Source: Photobacterium proteolyticum
GTDB lineage: Bacteria; Pseudomonadota; Gammaproteobacteria; Enterobacterales; Vibrionaceae
Assembly (NCBI RefSeq): GCF_001939735.1
Contig: NZ_MJIL01000099.1
Location: forward strand, 124,628-188,627
DNA: 64,000 nucleotides
Reading direction: 5' to 3'
Below the pieces are notes generated by a model. That model was not told the DNA's origin, made no database searches, and saw only the letters and a program-made list of their open reading frames with translations. Shown here piece by piece: positions 1 through 7,196 of this stretch (position 1 is its first letter; every line of letters starts with the position of its first letter). A program made the translations under genes and the position numbers.

Positions 1-117
1 CACCACCAGAACCAGTGTCACCACCAGAACCAGTGTCACCACCAGAACCAGTGTCACCACCAGAACCAGTGTCACCACCAGAACCAGTGTCACCGCCAGA
101 ACCAGTGTCACCACCAC
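1..117. repeat. 18-bp in-frame tandem repeat
   Basis: The unit CACCACCAGAACCAGTGT occurs six times without interruption at 1-108, with one substitution in the sixth copy (caccgcc), followed by a partial copy to about 117. On the minus strand each unit encodes the hexapeptide DTGSGG. The array may extend left of the window. It probably varies in copy number by slippage and sets linker length in the pIII-like protein. Confidence 0.9.
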
Positions 118-517
118 CCGGATTACAGTTACCATCACCACAAATAGGCGTATTATCTACACACCTACCATCAATTAATTCCTTTCCGGACGAACACTCA
201 GAACGACTAATAACATCAAACGTTAAACTTCCCCTAGAAAACCTATGTCCATTACCCCTATACAAATTGCAATATAAAGTCCCGCTATTCCCATAACAAT
301 CACCAAAGACATTCTGAGAACCAGAAGCGACAGGCTTACCATTTACACAACCCGCAAGCGAATTTATGGCACTTGAACTATATGGAAAAGTTTGACCATC
401 CGTAAAACAACCTGCAACACTACTATTAGCTTTATAATAACGTACTGTATGAGGGTTTGAGCTAGCCAAAACGGAAAAAGAGAATATTAATAATAAAGTT
501 GAAATTAAAGCTCTCAT
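1..517 (-). CDS. pIII-like minor coat/adsorption protein (partial, C-terminus off window)
   Basis: Leftward reading from ATG at 515-517; 172 codons are inside the window and the frame runs off the left edge. It starts with a signal peptide (MRALISTLLLIFSFSVLASS), followed by a cysteine-containing domain and then a GGDTGS hexapeptide repeated at least six times. Filamentous phage pIII adsorption proteins use Gly-rich linkers between receptor-binding domains, and the gene lies just downstream of the coat genes, which fits. The assignment rests on position, signal peptide and linker, not on recognised domain similarity. It could instead be another surface-exposed phage protein. Confidence 0.6.
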   Translation of the reverse strand, partial: MRALISTLLLIFSFSVLASSNPHTVRYYKANSSVAGCFTDGQTFPYSSSAINSLAGCVNGKPVASGSQNVFGDCYGNSGTLYCNLYRGNGHRFSRGSLTFDVISRSECSSGKELIDGRCVDNTPICGDGNCNPGGGDTGSGGDTGSGGDTGSGGDTGSGGDTGSGGDTGSGG

Positions 518-573
518 ATTTAACACCATAAAAAAAGGCGACCGAAGCCGCCTGTAATTAATATGCCATTGGT

Positions 574-672
574 CTATGACGTAACAACACCACTTTTAAA
601 ACCTATTACGAATATAGAAACAAAAGCAATTGCGAAAATAACTGTTACGGCATCACCCAATAAAACACCCAT
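574..672 (-). CDS. Small inovirus membrane protein, 32 aa
   Basis: ATG at 670-672 and TAG at 574-576 encode 32 residues beginning MGVLLGDAVTVIF and ending SGVVTS. Almost the whole chain is one hydrophobic transmembrane segment. Only one base separates the coat gene stop (674-676) from this ATG, so it should be translationally coupled to the coat gene. Size, hydrophobicity and place resemble the small pVII/pIX-type virion tip proteins of filamentous phages, but proteins this short cannot be assigned securely. Confidence 0.55.
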   Translation of the reverse strand: MGVLLGDAVTVIFAIAFVSIFVIGFKSGVVTS

Positions 673-673
673 A

Positions 674-898
674 TTAACGACGCAGATAAGAAATAATCAT
701 ACCCACACCAAAGCCCAGCGCTGCAAGACCAATAACACCTGCAACAGTAACCTGAACACTAGACTGACCAGCAGCAACCGCAGACTTAATAGCAGTAACA
801 GTCGCGCTATCTTCAGCAAAAGAAGGCGCAGCCATTACAGCAGAAGTAGTGACTAGAGCAACCTGACCAAATTTACGCTTCAAAGTGATATATTTCAT
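674..898 (-). CDS. Inovirus major coat protein (pVIII-like)
   Basis: A 74-residue precursor. Residues 1-28 are a typical signal peptide with a basic start (MKYITLKRKFGQ) and an Ala-rich core ending in PSFA. The mature part is about 46 residues: an acidic start (EDSATV), a hydrophobic transmembrane helix (GVIGLAALGFGVGMIISYL) and a basic end (RR). This acidic/hydrophobic/basic layout is the hallmark of filamentous phage major coat proteins, where the basic tail contacts the packaged ssDNA. It lies between a small membrane protein gene and the 32-residue ORF. Confidence 0.85.
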   Translation of the reverse strand: MKYITLKRKFGQVALVTTSAVMAAPSFAEDSATVTAIKSAVAAGQSSVQVTVAGVIGLAALGFGVGMIISYLRR

Positions 899-913
899 AA
901 TGATTTCCTATTT

Positions 914-1144
914 CTAATATTTCCCAAGATAACGGGCAACACGCCCAGTATAATGACCAACGATAAACGCCACTAAGAGCGAACCGACGACCAAATTAAA
1001 AATCTCTAAATTAATTTCCAGCGCTGGATTAATGAACGACTTATATTCCTGTGCAGACGGAATAACATAACCCACACATTCTGATTCAGAGGCGTTTGAT
1101 ATTGTCGCCTTGCCAACATCATCAACAATTAAACAAACGCCCAT
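914..1144 (-). CDS. Small inovirus membrane protein, 76 aa
   Basis: A 76-residue protein with a short polar N-terminal half containing two cysteines and one strong transmembrane helix (about 48-66, IFNLVVGSLLVAFIVGHY), ending in a basic tail (GRVARYLGKY). It lies 3 bp downstream of the ssDNA-binding gene and just upstream of the major coat gene. Vibrio filamentous phages carry small hydrophobic ORFs here. A minor virion or assembly role is likely; the exact function is unknown. Confidence 0.6.
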   Translation of the reverse strand: MGVCLIVDDVGKATISNASESECVGYVIPSAQEYKSFINPALEINLEIFNLVVGSLLVAFIVGHYTGRVARYLGKY

Positions 1145-1147
1145 AAC

Positions 1148-1492
1148 TTATTTAGCCTTCAATGCAGATTCAAATTTTGCATTAACATCTGGATGAACCG
1201 GAATCAGTTTTGAAATAACAACTTCTAGCGGGTCATCCGGATTATGCGAGAACTGTAACTCATATTCCTCATTGGGAATAAACGCACGCTTTGACACAAG
1301 CTGTCGTGCGTAATCAACATCCATTTTCAATTGCTGTTTGGTACGCGGAACATCAGTAGAGAACCCGATACCTTCCTGCTCGAATTTCTCATGACGAACC
1401 TCGTCAATACCACGAAGAACGTGGACAACCGCATCTGAACCGCCAGAAGAAGGAAAGCGACGAACCGCAATACCTGTGATCATTACACCCAT
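1148..1492 (-). CDS. Inovirus ssDNA-binding protein (RstB/gpV-like)
   Basis: A 114-residue soluble protein starting MGVMITGIAVRRF, directly after the replication initiator gene (2 bp gap). In filamentous phages this position holds the single-stranded DNA-binding protein that coats replicated plus strands and switches replication toward packaging. The alternating beta-strand pattern in its C-terminal half (EEYELQFSH, PLEVVISKLIPV) is compatible with an OB-like fold. The assignment is mainly by position and size. Confidence 0.6.
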   Translation of the reverse strand: MGVMITGIAVRRFPSSGGSDAVVHVLRGIDEVRHEKFEQEGIGFSTDVPRTKQQLKMDVDYARQLVSKRAFIPNEEYELQFSHNPDDPLEVVISKLIPVHPDVNAKFESALKAK

Positions 1493-1494
1493 GT

Positions 1495-2595
1495 TTAATT
1501 CTCCAACGCTATGTTAATTATGTTTTGATAGGTCTCAGGCAAGGCCAGCTTGCCATAGTCCTCAAGTTCGAATACATCCAAATCCAACGGGGCCGACAGC
1601 AAACCGAATGCCTTGCTGGTATCACCATTGAACATCCTGACCACATCAGACAGAGCCTTGCCACACTGGCGACGAGTCCAACGGATACGGCCCAGTAAAT
1701 CCAGACACGCATCCTTGGTAACACGCTTGATACTCACGCCTTGCGTAGGCTCGATAGAAGCCGAAAACGCACAGATACCCGCAAAGGCCGCGGCAGGGTC
1801 GAGCAGGGCATCAACATTGCACTTCTTAAGCTCAACCTCGTTCCGATACCAAGTGATATCCAGCTTGTTAAGACCTTGTTCCAGTTTCTTGTTATAAACG
1901 CGCCAGTAGACCGCACTCTGGCGGGAACCGACAATCGTTGCCTCTTCCAACACATCCCCGTTTGCGGCATAGACCACATGCGGGTTAACTTTCGGCCCCA
2001 TACCACGTTGAGAGGTACGGAAAGCGCCCTCACGCCAAGCCGTCTCGGCATACTTGCAATCGAAGCAGCCAGAAAAATCATCCACCGCCAAATCCAAGCG
2101 GGATAGGGTGAACACATGCAAAATCTTGGTAAGCCACCAGTGAAGGCGGAACGTTGTTGTATGCTCCAACAGGTACTTACAGCCACGACCGGACAGCTGA
2201 ATGAATACCGTCTCATTGTTGCCACCGACACCCATCAAACCACACTCAACAGAACCCGTCTTATCAAGAATCACGGCTGAATCTTCATAGCCGTGCAGGC
2301 CGCGTCCGCGCATTGGTGACAACGTCATGCCCATGACGTGAAACAGGAACGTTGCCAGCCTGTCAGTCAGCACCTCACGAACCGCGTTCTGGTAACGCTC
2401 CAAGGCAATGGCACGCTGCTGTGGATTGGTCACTGTCTGGTAAGTTGCTTTCGGCATTTTCTGCCAAGCAAAAGAGGACAAATCCGCTTTGTGACAGTGT
2501 CGCAACTCTGTGAACTTGAAACTGAAGGCTAAATGGTCAACCAGAACGGGGCGTTCTTGTTCTGCCATCTCAGCAAAGTGTTGTTCAGACAACAT
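1495..2595 (-). CDS. Inovirus replication initiation protein (RstA/Rep_trans type)
   Basis: A 366-residue protein translated from ATG at 2593-2595, preceded by a purine-rich Shine-Dalgarno (AGGGGG). Motifs typical of the phage replication initiation factor family (PF02486, including CTX phage RstA) are visible: RLDLAVDDFSG near residue 160 and a later ITWYRNEVELKK block, plus the family's GRGLHGYEDS region. These proteins nick the plus-strand origin and start rolling-circle replication. It overlaps the preceding small gene by 11 bp and precedes the ssDNA-binding gene. Confidence 0.85.
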   Translation of the reverse strand: MLSEQHFAEMAEQERPVLVDHLAFSFKFTELRHCHKADLSSFAWQKMPKATYQTVTNPQQRAIALERYQNAVREVLTDRLATFLFHVMGMTLSPMRGRGLHGYEDSAVILDKTGSVECGLMGVGGNNETVFIQLSGRGCKYLLEHTTTFRLHWWLTKILHVFTLSRLDLAVDDFSGCFDCKYAETAWREGAFRTSQRGMGPKVNPHVVYAANGDVLEEATIVGSRQSAVYWRVYNKKLEQGLNKLDITWYRNEVELKKCNVDALLDPAAAFAGICAFSASIEPTQGVSIKRVTKDACLDLLGRIRWTRRQCGKALSDVVRMFNGDTSKAFGLLSAPLDLDVFELEDYGKLALPETYQNIINIALEN

Positions 2596-2788
2596 CAAAC
2601 ACCCCCTGAGCTTTCAATTCTGGGTAATTTACGTCGGTTATTTCGACAAACTCGACAAAGCCGCCAAGCTCGACATCACAGAACACACGTAACTCATGGA
2701 AAGAGCGAAAGTATTCATGACCGAAATCGAAGTAGGCATTGACGCCGATACCGGGCTCATCATCGAAGTAGACAACCGAATTAGCCAT
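2585..2788 (-). CDS. Small inovirus early protein, 67 aa, unknown
   Basis: A 67-residue acidic protein (MANSVVYFDDEPGIG start) with many aromatic and acidic residues and no membrane segment. It sits between another small acidic gene (2 bp gap) and the replication initiator, which it overlaps by 11 bp, so the three are probably co-translated. I do not recognise the family. The tight coupling supports it being real. Confidence 0.55.
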   Translation of the reverse strand: MANSVVYFDDEPGIGVNAYFDFGHEYFRSFHELRVFCDVELGGFVEFVEITDVNYPELKAQGVFDVV

Positions 2789-2790
2789 CG

Positions 2791-3006
2791 TTAGACATCC
2801 TCACGAATTGGCTTGATAGTGTTGTGAAGCGCATGAAGCGGTTTACCGGAAGCGATAGCGTCAGCCAGCGTAAGATGTTCAATCAATTCAACATGCGGGA
2901 AGCGGTGCCACTTGGTATAGGCGTCAGCCTCGGCAGGATGGACAGCAACAACATCATGTTCATTTTCAAAGAAACGAGTGCCTTCAACCAATTCAAACGT
3001 TGTCAT
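2791..3006 (-). CDS. Small inovirus early protein, 71 aa, unknown
   Basis: A 71-residue soluble protein (MTTFELVEGTRFFENEHDV start), first gene of the leftward phage transcript. Its start lies next to the divergent regulatory region with repeated operator-like sequences (3029-3091). No motif is recognised. Spacing of 2 bp to the next gene supports an operon. Confidence 0.55.
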   Translation of the reverse strand: MTTFELVEGTRFFENEHDVVAVHPAEADAYTKWHRFPHVELIEHLTLADAIASGKPLHALHNTIKPIREDV

Positions 3007-3028
3007 GTGAGCCTCAGTGCTTACCAGT

Positions 3029-3091
3029 TGTCATTTTTGGCAATCGTAATTGCCAATTTCGACAATTACAAGATGTCATTTTTGGCAATTA
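3029..3091. promoter_or_regulatory. Operator-like repeats between divergent phage genes
   Basis: The 16-mer TGTCATTTTTGGCAAT occurs at 3029-3044 and again at 3074-3089, with starts 45 bp apart. Between them lies an inverted copy of the core (TAATTGCCAA, 3048-3057), which pairs with TTGGCAATTA at 3082-3091. Such direct and inverted half-sites between a divergent phage regulator and the early replication genes are the expected layout of phage repressor operators. Confidence 0.6.
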
Positions 3092-3124
3092 AAGAGCTAC
3101 AATGAGGAAAACGGAGGAATTGCT

Positions 3125-3481
3125 ATGTACATAAATAAACTGCTAGATAAATACAAAACAGCGAAAAACTATGTCCAAGACAAACAAATTGCCGCTGATT
3201 TGGGAATCGACGCAGCCAAACTAAGCAGAATCCGCAAAGGCGACCGCTATCTGACTGAAAATGAAGCTATTTTTCTGGCAGAAGAAACAGAAACTGACAT
3301 TCATGAAGTAATGTTGTATTTAGCCGCCGACAAAGCCAAAACTTACAAAGCCCAGCAAGCATGGGCGGACATCATGACAAAGTTGAGTAGCCAAGGATTT
3401 AGGGGCTTAACCCTTGGTATTACTGGATTTATGGCCCTGAGTGAACCCAAGGTTCAGTACGCATTATGTATATTATGTTAA
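3125..3481 (+). CDS. DUF3693-type phage regulator with N-terminal HTH
   Basis: A 118-residue protein from ATG 3125, chosen because GGAGG lies 8-12 bp upstream; an in-frame extension to 3050 would run through the operator region. Residues about 8-50 form a helix-turn-helix-like segment (KQIAADLGIDAAKLSRIRKG) followed by LTENEAIFLAEET, the pattern I associate with DUF3693 proteins of vibrio phages and islands. It is divergent from the replication genes, as a repressor/antirepressor would be. Oddly, its last codons and stop lie inside the dif-like site, so its C-terminus depends on integration. Confidence 0.7.
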   Translation: MYINKLLDKYKTAKNYVQDKQIAADLGIDAAKLSRIRKGDRYLTENEAIFLAEETETDIHEVMLYLAADKAKTYKAQQAWADIMTKLSSQGFRGLTLGITGFMALSEPKVQYALCILC

Positions 3482-3483
3482 AT
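3456..3483 (+). other. dif: dif-like XerC/XerD recombination site (prophage attachment)
   Basis: The 28 bp split as an 11-bp XerC arm AGTACGCATTA, a 6-bp centre TGTATA and an 11-bp XerD arm TTATGTTAAAT. From memory it differs from V. cholerae dif1 at two positions and from E. coli dif at three; the XerD arm is identical to both. It lies precisely where inovirus genes stop and chromosomal genes begin, so it is a prophage-chromosome junction and marks the replication terminus. Confidence 0.9.
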
Positions 3484-3562
3484 TAGGTGTTCGGTATTTA
3501 TATTCAAACAACTATTCCCTAACTCTCTTTCCCTCTTGCTTCCTTGCATTACCCTCTTTGCT

Positions 3563-3596
3563 TTCCTAGTACTGTATAATTTAACAGTACTAGGAA
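3563..3596. repeat. Perfect 13-bp inverted repeat beside dif
   Basis: TTCCTAGTACTGT (3563-3575) is perfectly complementary to ACAGTACTAGGAA (3584-3596), with an 8-base AT-only spacer. It sits about 80 bp from the dif-like site in a 290-bp gene-free stretch. It has no T-run, so a protein-binding or cruciform role is as likely as termination. Function is unknown. Confidence 0.55.
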
Positions 3597-3686
3597 TTTA
3601 CCATAAAATAGGTAATTAACACCTATTTTTAAGCACTGCTGCAAATGGTCAGTTTGCCTGGTGATTCAAAATCAGCTGTTAATTAC

Positions 3687-3720
3687 AGCTTGGTTTGATC
3701 AAACCAAGCTAGTTATTTTT
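3687..3720 (+). terminator. Perfect 24-bp palindrome followed by T-rich tract
   Basis: AGCTTGGTTTGA (3687-3698) is followed directly by its reverse complement to 3710, then AGTTATTTTT. It could fold as a terminator for rightward transcription leaving the phage/dif side. A second, mutually exclusive stem (AGCTGT 3673-3678 with ACAGCT 3685-3690) overlaps it. Nothing else is seen between 3484 and 3773. Confidence 0.4.
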
Positions 3721-3773
3721 GTTTGAACAAAAATTGACGCTAAGCGTATCTATAAGCCTAGCGACTTTTGCAT

Positions 3774-5858
3774 CTACTCAGTTGTGGCTAACGCCTGGTA
3801 TTTGTTGAGCATGGCATTTAATTCTGGCGTTAAAATTGGCTTTGCCAAGAACCCATCCATACCGGCTTTTCTGTATTCGACTTGATCTGAATGCATTGCA
3901 TTAGCCGTTAATGCAATAATCGGTATGTTTATGTTTTTCTGTCGTAACTGTTTGGTTGCCTGCAGCCCATCCAGCACTGGCATCGAAATATCCATTAGCA
4001 CGATGTCAAATTGGTGCTGGTTATTCTCAAGTATCTCGATCGCTTCTTTACCATTATTGGCAATCACCACCTGATGGCCTCGTTTTTCCAGCATTAGCTT
4101 AGCAACTAATTGGTTTGTGTTACTGTCTTCTGCTAACAGTATGCTCAGCGAATGATCAAGGCTGTTTTCAATAACAGGCTCATAAAGCTGGGATTCATCA
4201 ATCGACTGCGTTATCGGTATATAAACAGTAAAACAACTACCTTTGTTGAGTGTGCTCTCTAACGTTATCTTACCGTTCATTTTATCAATCAAATGCTGGC
4301 TGATTGCCAAACCAAGGCCGGTGCCGCCGTAACGTCTTGTAATGCTACCATCGGCTTGAATAAACGGATTAAATAAGTTTCTTTGAGCTTCTTGCGAAAT
4401 ACCAATGCCAGTATCTGTCACTGCTATCGATACATATTGGTTGTCTCGCTTAACATCAATAGAGACGGAGCCTTGGTTAGTGAACTTAATTGCATTTCCT
4501 ATCAGGTTGAACATTACCTGGGAAATACGGTTTTTATCACCGACCATCTTCTTGGGTACCGATGGCGATATATTGACACTCAGGGCTATGTTCTTTTTAA
4601 CCGCTTGCTCATGCAACTGACTTACTACGAGGTTAATACTCTCATCCAAGTGCATCTCTGCATTGTATAGCTCAAAGTTACCCGACTCGATTCTTGAAAG
4701 GTCAAGAATATCATTGATGATTGTTAATAATAGCTGGGCTGATTGATCCATTTGGTTAACCCAGCGAGCTTGCTCTTTGTTCAATCCAGACTCAGCCAGC
4801 GTATCCATAAAGCCCAAAACCGCATTTAACGGGGTTCTTATTTCATGGCTCATCATTGCCAAGAATTGCGACTTGGCTTTGTTCGCCGACTCTGCTTGTT
4901 TTCTGGCTTCCTGAAGTTCAAAAAGTCGTTTTTTTCGGTTTGTAATGTCTTTTGCCGTTCCCCTATAGCCTAATAGCTTTCCTTGCTTTGAGAAATATGG
5001 TGTTCCGCTAAAACTAATCCATAACCCCCCTTCACTCTCCGGCAACTGCCACTCGAGATCTTCAAAGGGTTCTTTCATCCCAAACTTTACTTTCAGTTTT
5101 TTCTTTAACGTCTCTTGCTCATCAAAAATATCGAGGATACTGTCATTATCGACAACATGATTGGCAAGGTTCGGCGACGATATATAGGTAAACCGTAAAT
5201 CAGTATCGACTTCCCAAAACCAATCACCAACCGTTTTGGCAAAATCTTTAAACCGCTGCTGGCTGTGAATTAGCTCCTGAGTCCGTGCCGTTACTAACGA
5301 TTGCAGCCTCTCACGGTAATCAATATCGATAATAGCCCGTTCAAGCAATGGCCTGAATCGCTCTAATACCCGTCGGCATCGTGGCGAAAATTGCCCGCGC
5401 TCTGAATGCAGGAATAACAATAGAGCATCTCCCGAGCTAACTTTTACTCCTGTTAGCAACACAGATTGACAATACTGAAGCATCTCTTGCGGTAACCGTT
5501 GAAACTCAGAAACCTGGTTTGGTGCAAATAGTGCGATACTCTCTCCGTTCATCGAGCGTACAAACGTATTGCCTATTGGCCAGGTGCTTGACTCGAAAAA
5601 ACGACACGTTGTAACAAGTTCTTGCAATGGCGCATTCTCGTCTTCTCTAGTTAAGACTAGTGCATGTTCGAAGCCTATGTACTTTCGTAGTACCGACAAT
5701 AAGCCATTGAAAACTTGTCTTTTGCTGTTTGCACCAGCCATGGCTGACATTCCGGCAAGAATAGCGGCATTTTCATCCCGAAGCTGTTTTTCGCGTTCCT
5801 GACTTCGCAACAGATCAAGCAATGTCTCTTGAAGTTTTTCTGATTCAAAGCTTGGCAT
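3774..5858 (-). CDS. vpsS: Hybrid sensor histidine kinase, VpsS-like partner of NosP
   Basis: A 694-residue cytoplasmic hybrid kinase. The N-terminal 1-180 is a coiled coil plus a GAF-like region; a PAS domain spans about 200-310; the HisKA box has phospho-acceptor His338 (SHEIRTPLNAV); the ATPase domain has N (NLIGNAIKFT), G1 (DTGIGI) and G2 (GGTGLGLAI) boxes; the receiver domain (572-690) has Asp623 and Lys673. No transmembrane segment is seen. It follows the FIST-domain gene by 3 bp. In V. cholerae the corresponding pair is NosP (VC1444) and VpsS (VC1445), where NO-bound NosP inhibits the kinase that feeds LuxU/LuxO. The symbol is by context and architecture. Confidence 0.75.
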   Translation of the reverse strand: MPSFESEKLQETLLDLLRSQEREKQLRDENAAILAGMSAMAGANSKRQVFNGLLSVLRKYIGFEHALVLTREDENAPLQELVTTCRFFESSTWPIGNTFVRSMNGESIALFAPNQVSEFQRLPQEMLQYCQSVLLTGVKVSSGDALLLFLHSERGQFSPRCRRVLERFRPLLERAIIDIDYRERLQSLVTARTQELIHSQQRFKDFAKTVGDWFWEVDTDLRFTYISSPNLANHVVDNDSILDIFDEQETLKKKLKVKFGMKEPFEDLEWQLPESEGGLWISFSGTPYFSKQGKLLGYRGTAKDITNRKKRLFELQEARKQAESANKAKSQFLAMMSHEIRTPLNAVLGFMDTLAESGLNKEQARWVNQMDQSAQLLLTIINDILDLSRIESGNFELYNAEMHLDESINLVVSQLHEQAVKKNIALSVNISPSVPKKMVGDKNRISQVMFNLIGNAIKFTNQGSVSIDVKRDNQYVSIAVTDTGIGISQEAQRNLFNPFIQADGSITRRYGGTGLGLAISQHLIDKMNGKITLESTLNKGSCFTVYIPITQSIDESQLYEPVIENSLDHSLSILLAEDSNTNQLVAKLMLEKRGHQVVIANNGKEAIEILENNQHQFDIVLMDISMPVLDGLQATKQLRQKNINIPIIALTANAMHSDQVEYRKAGMDGFLAKPILTPELNAMLNKYQALATTE

Positions 5859-5861
5859 TAG

Positions 5862-7082
5862 CTAGTCCCTATGAAATAAAACTGCGGATATCATGAGGTT
5901 CCCGTGTGCATTTTCACCACCGACAAACTGTCCCTGTTCACCAAAGGTAAATGGGCAAACAAATGGCATATGATGCATTGCTTTATTCACGTAATGTGCC
6001 ACCTCTTCCATTCTGTCTTGTACCCGTAACATACAACCTGCACAATAAATGGTAATTCCACCAATCGGGTCTAACTCCTGACTTGCACTACAGATATCAA
6101 ATGCGGAGTCGATAACCCTACCCGCCCGTGTGATTAGTCGCTCTTCGGTACCCTCCATAAAGAACAACTCTTCACCTTCATCAACGTTAGCAAACAGTTC
6201 GATCCCACCTCTTTGTGTCACTTTTAGTGGATGTGACAGCTTAAAGTACGGCAAATCGTGGACTTTGCCAGCAATTCTTCCCAACGGGTTTAAACTGCTT
6301 CTCGACACTATGCTATTTTCACCTGAGAGTGGCTGGCCAATCCATTCTTGGTAAATATCTATAGCAGGCCTGTGATTAAGCTCGATTAACTCTCGCCCCT
6401 CAGTACGAGTTGCGATCGCACTCATTCCTAAACTTGCATAACCTGAGTGGAATGAGTAACTAACGTTGCAAGAAGGATAAAACACACAGAGTCCAACACC
6501 TTCTTTACATCGTTGTTCGTGAGTGAACAGCTTCCAGTTCCCTATCACATGATCGTCGGCCGCACTCCCGCCAATAATAGGCACAGGAATTCCCAGCTCA
6601 TCCTCTATACCTTGTATAACTTCTTCTTCATGTCCTGGGCTGGAATGAAGCAAAATCAATGCCGGAAGTTCTCCAGGCCGACCACTGTTATCAATCGCAC
6701 GCAAAAGTGCCTGCCGCGCCATATCATACGGGCTTTGATTTGTTGAAACGATCGCACTCCCGAATGCACCTTCATAATCACACATCGCCCACAAAGCAAT
6801 GCCTTCACCGCGATTATACCCTTCGTCGGTCATGACGCCCTGACACGAGGAACATCCAAGGATCTGAGAATTCGGAAATTCAGCCGTCAACACTTGCTGG
6901 ATAAGCTTCTCATCATAGTTTTCGGAAAAGTAAGCAAGAATCAGTTTGGGGTTGATGATTTTACTTTTTAGTTTGCGAATTGCATCCGAAACAGCATGCT
7001 CTGAAGCATGGAAAGCAGAAAAACTTGTAGCTATATCCATATTTTCGTATTTATTGTTATGAGTTGCTCTCATCATAGACAT
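5862..7082 (-). CDS. nosP: NosP-type FIST-domain nitric oxide sensor
   Basis: About 406 residues of FIST_N plus FIST_C architecture without other domains. Visible features include the FIST-type GCSSCQGVM segment near residue 80, GGSAADD in the middle and a C-terminal CAGCMLRV / CPFTFGEQGQF block. NosP proteins bind haem through this domain, sense NO and are encoded next to kinases or cyclic-di-GMP enzymes. Here the kinase gene follows at once. The frame opens with a TTG at 7103, so the first ATG (7082) is chosen; later ATGs at 7076 or 7073 are also possible because no strong ribosome site is seen. Confidence 0.75.
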   Translation of the reverse strand: MSMMRATHNNKYENMDIATSFSAFHASEHAVSDAIRKLKSKIINPKLILAYFSENYDEKLIQQVLTAEFPNSQILGCSSCQGVMTDEGYNRGEGIALWAMCDYEGAFGSAIVSTNQSPYDMARQALLRAIDNSGRPGELPALILLHSSPGHEEEVIQGIEDELGIPVPIIGGSAADDHVIGNWKLFTHEQRCKEGVGLCVFYPSCNVSYSFHSGYASLGMSAIATRTEGRELIELNHRPAIDIYQEWIGQPLSGENSIVSRSSLNPLGRIAGKVHDLPYFKLSHPLKVTQRGGIELFANVDEGEELFFMEGTEERLITRAGRVIDSAFDICSASQELDPIGGITIYCAGCMLRVQDRMEEVAHYVNKAMHHMPFVCPFTFGEQGQFVGGENAHGNLMISAVLFHRD

Positions 7083-7196
7083 TTTTGCTTTTGTAATCAG
7101 CAAACTGATACCATTTTTATGGTTTTGTGGCTAAAGTCAGACTGCTAATGACCGCTAAACTATACAATTACTTAATTTGGGATGATGAAGGGACGC

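Larger units (their letters stand above)
1..3483 (-). mobile_element. Inovirus prophage, right part, ending at a dif-like site
   Basis: A run of small leftward genes has the inovirus order: replication initiator, ssDNA-binding protein, small membrane protein, signal-peptide-bearing major coat protein, tiny membrane protein and a pIII-like adsorption protein with a Gly-rich linker. A divergent regulator sits at the right and the block ends exactly at a 28-bp XerCD site (3456-3483). No integrase is present, as expected for phages that use the host XerC/XerD recombinases. The zot-like assembly gene and the left attachment site would lie beyond the window start. Confidence 0.85.

Noticed and set aside
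1..117. Possible CRISPR array
   Set aside because: The 18-bp units are directly tandem with no spacers and are in frame within a phage coat-type gene.
15..296. Plus-strand Pro-rich ORF (MSPPEPV repeats)
   Set aside because: It is the antisense of the Gly-rich pIII-like gene, which has a signal peptide and correct phage gene direction.
563..856. Plus-strand ORF of 97 codons
   Set aside because: Antisense to the coat protein and the 32-residue gene; composition is that of a shadow frame.
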